Shown piece by piece: positions 60,906-64,000 of a DNA stretch of 64,000 nucleotides. How positions within the stretch are numbered: the stretch's first letter is position 1; the number at the start of each line of letters is the position of its first letter. The notes beneath the pieces were generated by a model that had not been told where the DNA came from, made no database searches, and saw only the letters and a list, made by a program, of their open reading frames with translations. Made by a program: the position numbers and the translations under genes. Source of the DNA: Bin22 sp965207275 (GTDB lineage Bacteria; Chloroflexota; Dehalococcoidia; Lucifugimonadales; UBA3495); the NCBI GenBank assembly GCA_965207275.1, contig CBDBMH010000002.1:682001-746000 (forward strand), read 5' to 3'.

Positions 60906-61361
60906 TTATCGAAGGACTGCCGGAGGAAAGTACCTGAACCACACCTCACCAACGATCAGCTTCAGGGGCACCGGCCCAAATACCCGGCTGTCCTCGCTGT
61001 CCCCGCGGTTGTCGCCCAGCAGGAACACTTCGTCAGCATCGGTGAACCACTGGCTTGCCCCTCTTGCGTGGGTTTCCGGGTATTGGGACAGGTAGGGTTC
61101 CTCCAGCCGTATGCCGTCAACCACAACCCTTCCATCGGCAATTGCAACGTGCTCATTGGGCAAACCCACCACCCGCTTCAGGAAAGTTGCCCCGCTGCGG
61201 TAAGGATGCTTCAGCGCTACTATCGCCCCGCGAGTCAGCGTATTGCCTTCCTCCAATCCGCCGAACGGTCGAGTCTGCACCGTCTGGCCGCTCAACAGCG
61301 TGGGCGCCATGCTGTCGCCCTTCACCCGCAAGAGTTTCCAGTATCCTCTCAGTAGCTTCAC
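60906..61361 (-). CDS. S26-family signal peptidase-like protein
   Basis: 151 residues. Catalytic Ser in RVKGDSMAPTLLSGQTVQT and Lys in FLKRVVGLPNEHVAI, then VFLLGDNRGDSEDSRVFG: the three conserved S26 boxes. No N-terminal membrane anchor, as in short S26 forms. The GTG at 61361 gives VKLLRGYWKLLRVKGDSM; a longer frame to an ATG at 61598 starts inside a dispersed repeat and has a poor sequence, so it is rejected. Start uncertain. Confidence 0.75.
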   Translation of the reverse strand: MKLLRGYWKLLRVKGDSMAPTLLSGQTVQTRPFGGLEEGNTLTRGAIVALKHPYRSGATFLKRVVGLPNEHVAIADGRVVVDGIRLEEPYLSQYPETHARGASQWFTDADEVFLLGDNRGDSEDSRVFGPVPLKLIVGEVWFRYFPPAVLR

Positions 61362-61504
61362 CCCCAGATTCAGCCGGGCGTTAATCTCAACCCTTGTCCC
61401 CGAGAGTGGGGGCGTGGCAATTGCCGCATTGCATACCGATATGGCGGCGCAGCCGTTAGATGGTAACTTGGAACTTTTAAATGGCGCAAGTCGGACCTGG
61501 TTGG

Positions 61505-61596
61505 GGCCAGCGCCGCCTATTGGGTGGCTCGGTGGCCGGATTCGTAGAGGCTCGCCCTGGTCCCACGCTCCAAACCACCTGAATTGGAACGCTGCC
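61505..61596. repeat. Terminal-inverted-repeat element, TTGGTGG family
   Basis: CAGCGCCGCCTATTGGGTGG at the left and CCACCTGAATTGGAACGCTG at the right are imperfect inverted copies, with 40 bp between. Same family as 19375 and 47131. Confidence 0.6.
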
Positions 61597-61803
61597 ATAA
61601 ATGGTCAGAGGTTCGGGGATTCTCCTGACGCCCCATCCGTCATACCCTCAAAAGCAAGCATTCAGGAACTTAGGCCTTCCTGGTCTGTATCCAACGAAAA
61701 CCTCGCCGGATTCCGACCTGCGCCGAAAAGCGTCATTCCGGCGCACAGCAACTCACCACGTCCCAAGCGTCCGACGGGCAGGGCAATCGCGTCTTGCCTT
61801 GAC

Positions 61804-61971
61804 GTCATGCTGAGCGAAGTCGAAGCATCTAAAGTCCTTCTCCGATGGCTTCTTGGGCCGCCCCAGCCAGCTCATAGGGAAGGATTTTAGGCCCTTCGGT
61901 CCGCCGCGGCGGCCTCAGGGCGACATGCTTTAAATCCAGTGCAACTCTTGAACCTTAAAGCGCGTTTGCCC
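61804..61971. repeat. 165-bp dispersed repeat, copy 2
   Basis: GTCATGCTGAGCGAAGTCG, CATCTAAAGTCCTTCTCC, GGCTTCTTGGG, CAGCTCATAGGGAAGG, ATTTTAGGCCCTTCGGTCCG, then TTAAAGCGCGTTTGCCC; same block order as 22826-22990. The left GTCATGCTGAGC and the right CTCAGGGCGACATG form inverted ends. Confidence 0.65.
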
Positions 61972-62067
61972 TGTCCACCGGGTTACCCAGGATGACAATG
62001 CCCGGAGCCTGCCCTATAATCGGTGCCGACGACAGGAACTACGTTCCTTCCATGCAGGAGGTTCTTC

Positions 62068-63105
62068 GTGGCAAACGATTCTATCCGATTGGGCCTGATC
62101 GGCGCGGGCCGGAATACTCGCGACCGTCACATCCCCGGTTTTCTCCAGGTCGAGGGCGTGGAGCTTACTGCGGTGGCCAACCGCAGCCGGGAGTCGGGCC
62201 AGCGCGTCGCCGATTCCTTCAACATCCCTACCGTTTACGACAACTGGCGCGACCTGCTTGACGATCCCTCCATCGATGCGGTGTGCATCGGCACCTGGCC
62301 CTACATGCACCGCAACCTGACCATCGCGGCGCTGGAAAAGGGCAAGCACGTCCTCACCGAGGCCCGCATGGCCGCCAACGCCGGGGAGGCCCGGGATATG
62401 CTGGAAGCCTCCAGGAATCACCCCGAACTGGTCACCCAGATCGTGCCCGGTCCCTCCACCTTCAAGGTGGACAACCTGGTGCAGCAGAAGATTGCTGAGG
62501 GCTACCTGGGCGACCTGCTGGCCGTCGAAGCCCAGGTGGTGACTGCCGCCTTTGTGGACCGGGGAGCGCCCCTGCACTGGCGCCACAACCGCGCCTTCAG
62601 CGGCTACAACATCATGAACATGGGCATCTGGTACGAATGCCTGATCCGCTGGACCGGTCCGGCTACCCGCGTTATGGCCATGTCCAGGGTCAATGTGCCC
62701 GCACGCATGGACGAGGACGGCGGCATGCAGGCGGTAACCATCCCCGACCACGTTGACATCCTGATGGAGTTTGCCAGTGGGGCCCAGGGGCACATGCGCG
62801 TTAGCGTCGTTACCGGCCTGGCCCGAGGCGCCGAGGCCTGGCTCTACGGCAGCGAGGGCACCCTGCACATCGACCCACAGCTCAACGTCCACGGCGGCCA
62901 GCGGGGCGACAGCAGCCTGTCCGAAATCCCCAATCCCCCCGAAATGCAGTACTCCTGGCGGGTGGAGGAGGAGTTCATCAGCGCCATCCGGGGCCTTGAA
63001 CCCGTAACCCACACCCCCTTCGACATCGGCCTCCACTACATGGAGTTCACCGAAGCGGTTACCCGCAGCGCCCAGACCGGCCAGGCCATAGCGTTGCCGC
63101 TTTAA
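62068..63105 (+). CDS. Gfo/Idh/MocA-family oxidoreductase
   Basis: 345 residues. N-terminal Rossmann RLGLIGAGRNTRDRHIPG, VANRSRESGQRVADSF, AVCIGTWPYMHRNLTIAALEKGKHVLTE; the last segment matches the family's EKP-like site but reads LTEARM (Lys missing). A C-terminal beta-sheet domain follows. NAD(P)-dependent oxidoreductase of a sugar or polyol. The GTG at 62068 with AGGAGG 6 bases upstream is used, not the ATG at 62023. Confidence 0.88.
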   Translation: MANDSIRLGLIGAGRNTRDRHIPGFLQVEGVELTAVANRSRESGQRVADSFNIPTVYDNWRDLLDDPSIDAVCIGTWPYMHRNLTIAALEKGKHVLTEARMAANAGEARDMLEASRNHPELVTQIVPGPSTFKVDNLVQQKIAEGYLGDLLAVEAQVVTAAFVDRGAPLHWRHNRAFSGYNIMNMGIWYECLIRWTGPATRVMAMSRVNVPARMDEDGGMQAVTIPDHVDILMEFASGAQGHMRVSVVTGLARGAEAWLYGSEGTLHIDPQLNVHGGQRGDSSLSEIPNPPEMQYSWRVEEEFISAIRGLEPVTHTPFDIGLHYMEFTEAVTRSAQTGQAIALPL

Positions 63106-63442
63106 TCCAATGCTAGGGTGGAATCTACGTTAGAGTATCAAATCTGTCATTCTGAACGGAGTGAAGAATCTAGAATCCTGGCCGCTGGAACATTTCCTTA
63201 AGCAGGGTCTTTAGATTCTTCGCTTCACCCAGAATGACAGTTGGGTGGTCCGGCGCCCTAAACAGTGGAAATGCAGTACCAGGTGGAAATGGACACCTCA
63301 CCTAGGCTTTAGTTGAAGGAGTGTGGACAGTCCCTTCCCATTCGATGGGGGAAGGTTGGGATGGGGGGTGATGAGGGTCGTAAGTTACCCACATCTATGA
63401 CCACGACCCCTATCGGCAGTCTCAGAGAGGAGTCAAGCGCCC
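63106..63442. other. Spacer with dispersed repeats
   Basis: 337 bases. Holds the inverted-repeat element 63146-63238 and a CCCTTCCCATTCGATGGGGGA block (about 63331-63370), like 55440 and 59085. GAGAGGAG precedes the next gene. Confidence 0.6.
63146..63238. repeat. Terminal-inverted-repeat element, GTCA(C/T) family
   Basis: GTCATTCTGAACGGAGTGAA with AATCTAGA at the left; TTTAGATTCTTCGCTTCACC with CAGAATGAC at the right. The right end's reverse complement matches the left end at most of 30 positions. No gene inside; a MITE-like structure. Confidence 0.7.
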
Positions 63443-63898
63443 ATGCACGTACCCGAAAAAATCCAGCCCGCCGGCCTGGCCGATTACCTGGAAATCATGT
63501 GCAAGTCCGTCTTCCAGTCGGGCATTTCGTGGCGTGTGGTCGATTCCAAGTGGCCTGGCGTCAGGGAGGCCATGCAGGGCTTCGACCCGGCTGCCATTGC
63601 CGGTCTCAGCGATCCGCAACTGGACGAACTGGCCCAGGACTCCCGCATGATCCGCCACCGCCGCAAGCTCTCTGCCATCACCGCCAATGCCCAGCGCATG
63701 CTGGACCTGGAAGCGGAACATGGCACCTTCCAGGCCTATCTTCGCTCCCACGGCGGCTTCGACGGAACCCTGCAGGCCATCCGCAAGGATTTCAAGTACA
63801 TGGGCGACTCGGGCACCTACCACTTCCTCTGGACCGTGGGCGAAGAAGTACCGCCATACGAGGAATGGTGCGCCACCCACGAGCGCAAGCGCCGCTAG
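63443..63898 (+). CDS. DNA-3-methyladenine glycosylase I (Tag)-like
   Basis: 151 residues of the Tag-type helix-hairpin-helix glycosylase: LEIMCKSVFQSGISWRVVDS, LAQDSRMIRHRRKLSAITANA, and the late KYMGDSGTYHFLWTVGEEV. The family removes alkylated bases from DNA. The N-terminal Cys of the usual Tag zinc site is missing (start MHVPEKIQPAG), and the protein is shorter than the enteric enzyme, so the zinc site or specificity may differ. GAGAGGAG before the ATG. Confidence 0.82.
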   Translation: MHVPEKIQPAGLADYLEIMCKSVFQSGISWRVVDSKWPGVREAMQGFDPAAIAGLSDPQLDELAQDSRMIRHRRKLSAITANAQRMLDLEAEHGTFQAYLRSHGGFDGTLQAIRKDFKYMGDSGTYHFLWTVGEEVPPYEEWCATHERKRR

Positions 63899-63900
63899 GG

Positions 63901-63975
63901 GAACGCTGCAATTCGGTTTGGGTGGACTGAAGGCAGGAGCATTAGGGGCAGACCTGTGTGTCTGCCCTGTTCGCT
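63901..63975. repeat. Terminal-repeat element, partial at the window edge
   Basis: GAACGCTGCAATTCGGTTTG then GGCAGACCTGTGTGTCTGCC, a hairpin; a relative of the elements at 19375 and 47131. It may continue beyond the window. Confidence 0.5.
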
Positions 63976-64000
63976 ATCGGAATTACCCCCGCCGCCGCTG

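Overview
The window is GC-rich (about 60% by eye) and reads as a chromosome segment of an uncultured bacterium. The closest match is a Chloroflexota lineage of the SAR202/Dehalococcoidia type. That placement is inference from three things: the mix of single-copy catabolic oxidoreductases (Baeyer-Villiger monooxygenase, luciferase-like monooxygenase, ACMSD-type amidohydrolases, family III CoA-transferases, HpcH/HpaI aldolase), the lipoproteins with Pro/Thr-rich 'PTPTP' stalks, and intergenic spacers packed with short inverted-repeat elements. No rRNA or ribosomal protein is present to confirm it. Most genes stand alone with their own ribosome binding site; tight operons are few.

Layout: 1-9 kb holds a gene cut by the left edge, a tyrosine phosphatase, hydrolases, an NHL propeller protein, an aldolase-dehydrogenase fusion and two HicB/HicA pairs. 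9-23 kb is mostly catabolic: two amidohydrolase paralogues, a DUF433/DUF5615 toxin-antitoxin pair, a radical-SAM-like protein without its cluster cysteines, hydrolases, an NCS2 permease with a cytosolic ATPase-like tail, a Baeyer-Villiger monooxygenase, a lipoprotein cytochrome c and an aminopeptidase P. 23-26 kb holds a complete IS1380-family element (24223-26112) with terminal repeats and a 5-bp target duplication.

26-34 kb looks like a metal/corrinoid module: a broken cobW copy, an intact CobW-family GTPase overlapping a WD40 gene, then promoter, cobalamin riboswitch and terminator in front of a family-5 solute-binding protein and two Dpp/Nik-type permeases; the ATPases are absent. 34-46 kb is envelope and signalling: a 1293-residue anchored surface protein, a histidine kinase fused to its own OmpR-type regulator, small membrane proteins and four lipoproteins, two of which share an N-terminal stalk but have unrelated and unusually AT-rich C-terminal parts. 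46-64 kb returns to catabolism (luciferase-like monooxygenase, two CoA-transferases, HpaI aldolase, PfkB kinase, FMN alpha-hydroxyacid oxidase, SDR, two MaoC-type hydratases, Gfo/Idh oxidoreductase), with tRNA-Met(CAT), a YihY-type membrane protein, a short S26 peptidase and a Tag-like DNA glycosylase.

The catabolic genes fit a heterotroph that oxidises varied small organic molecules and feeds them in as CoA esters. The strongest candidates for something new are the riboswitch-controlled importer, the lipoprotein cluster with a shared stalk and variable domains, the cysteine-less radical SAM protein and the permease-ATPase fusion.
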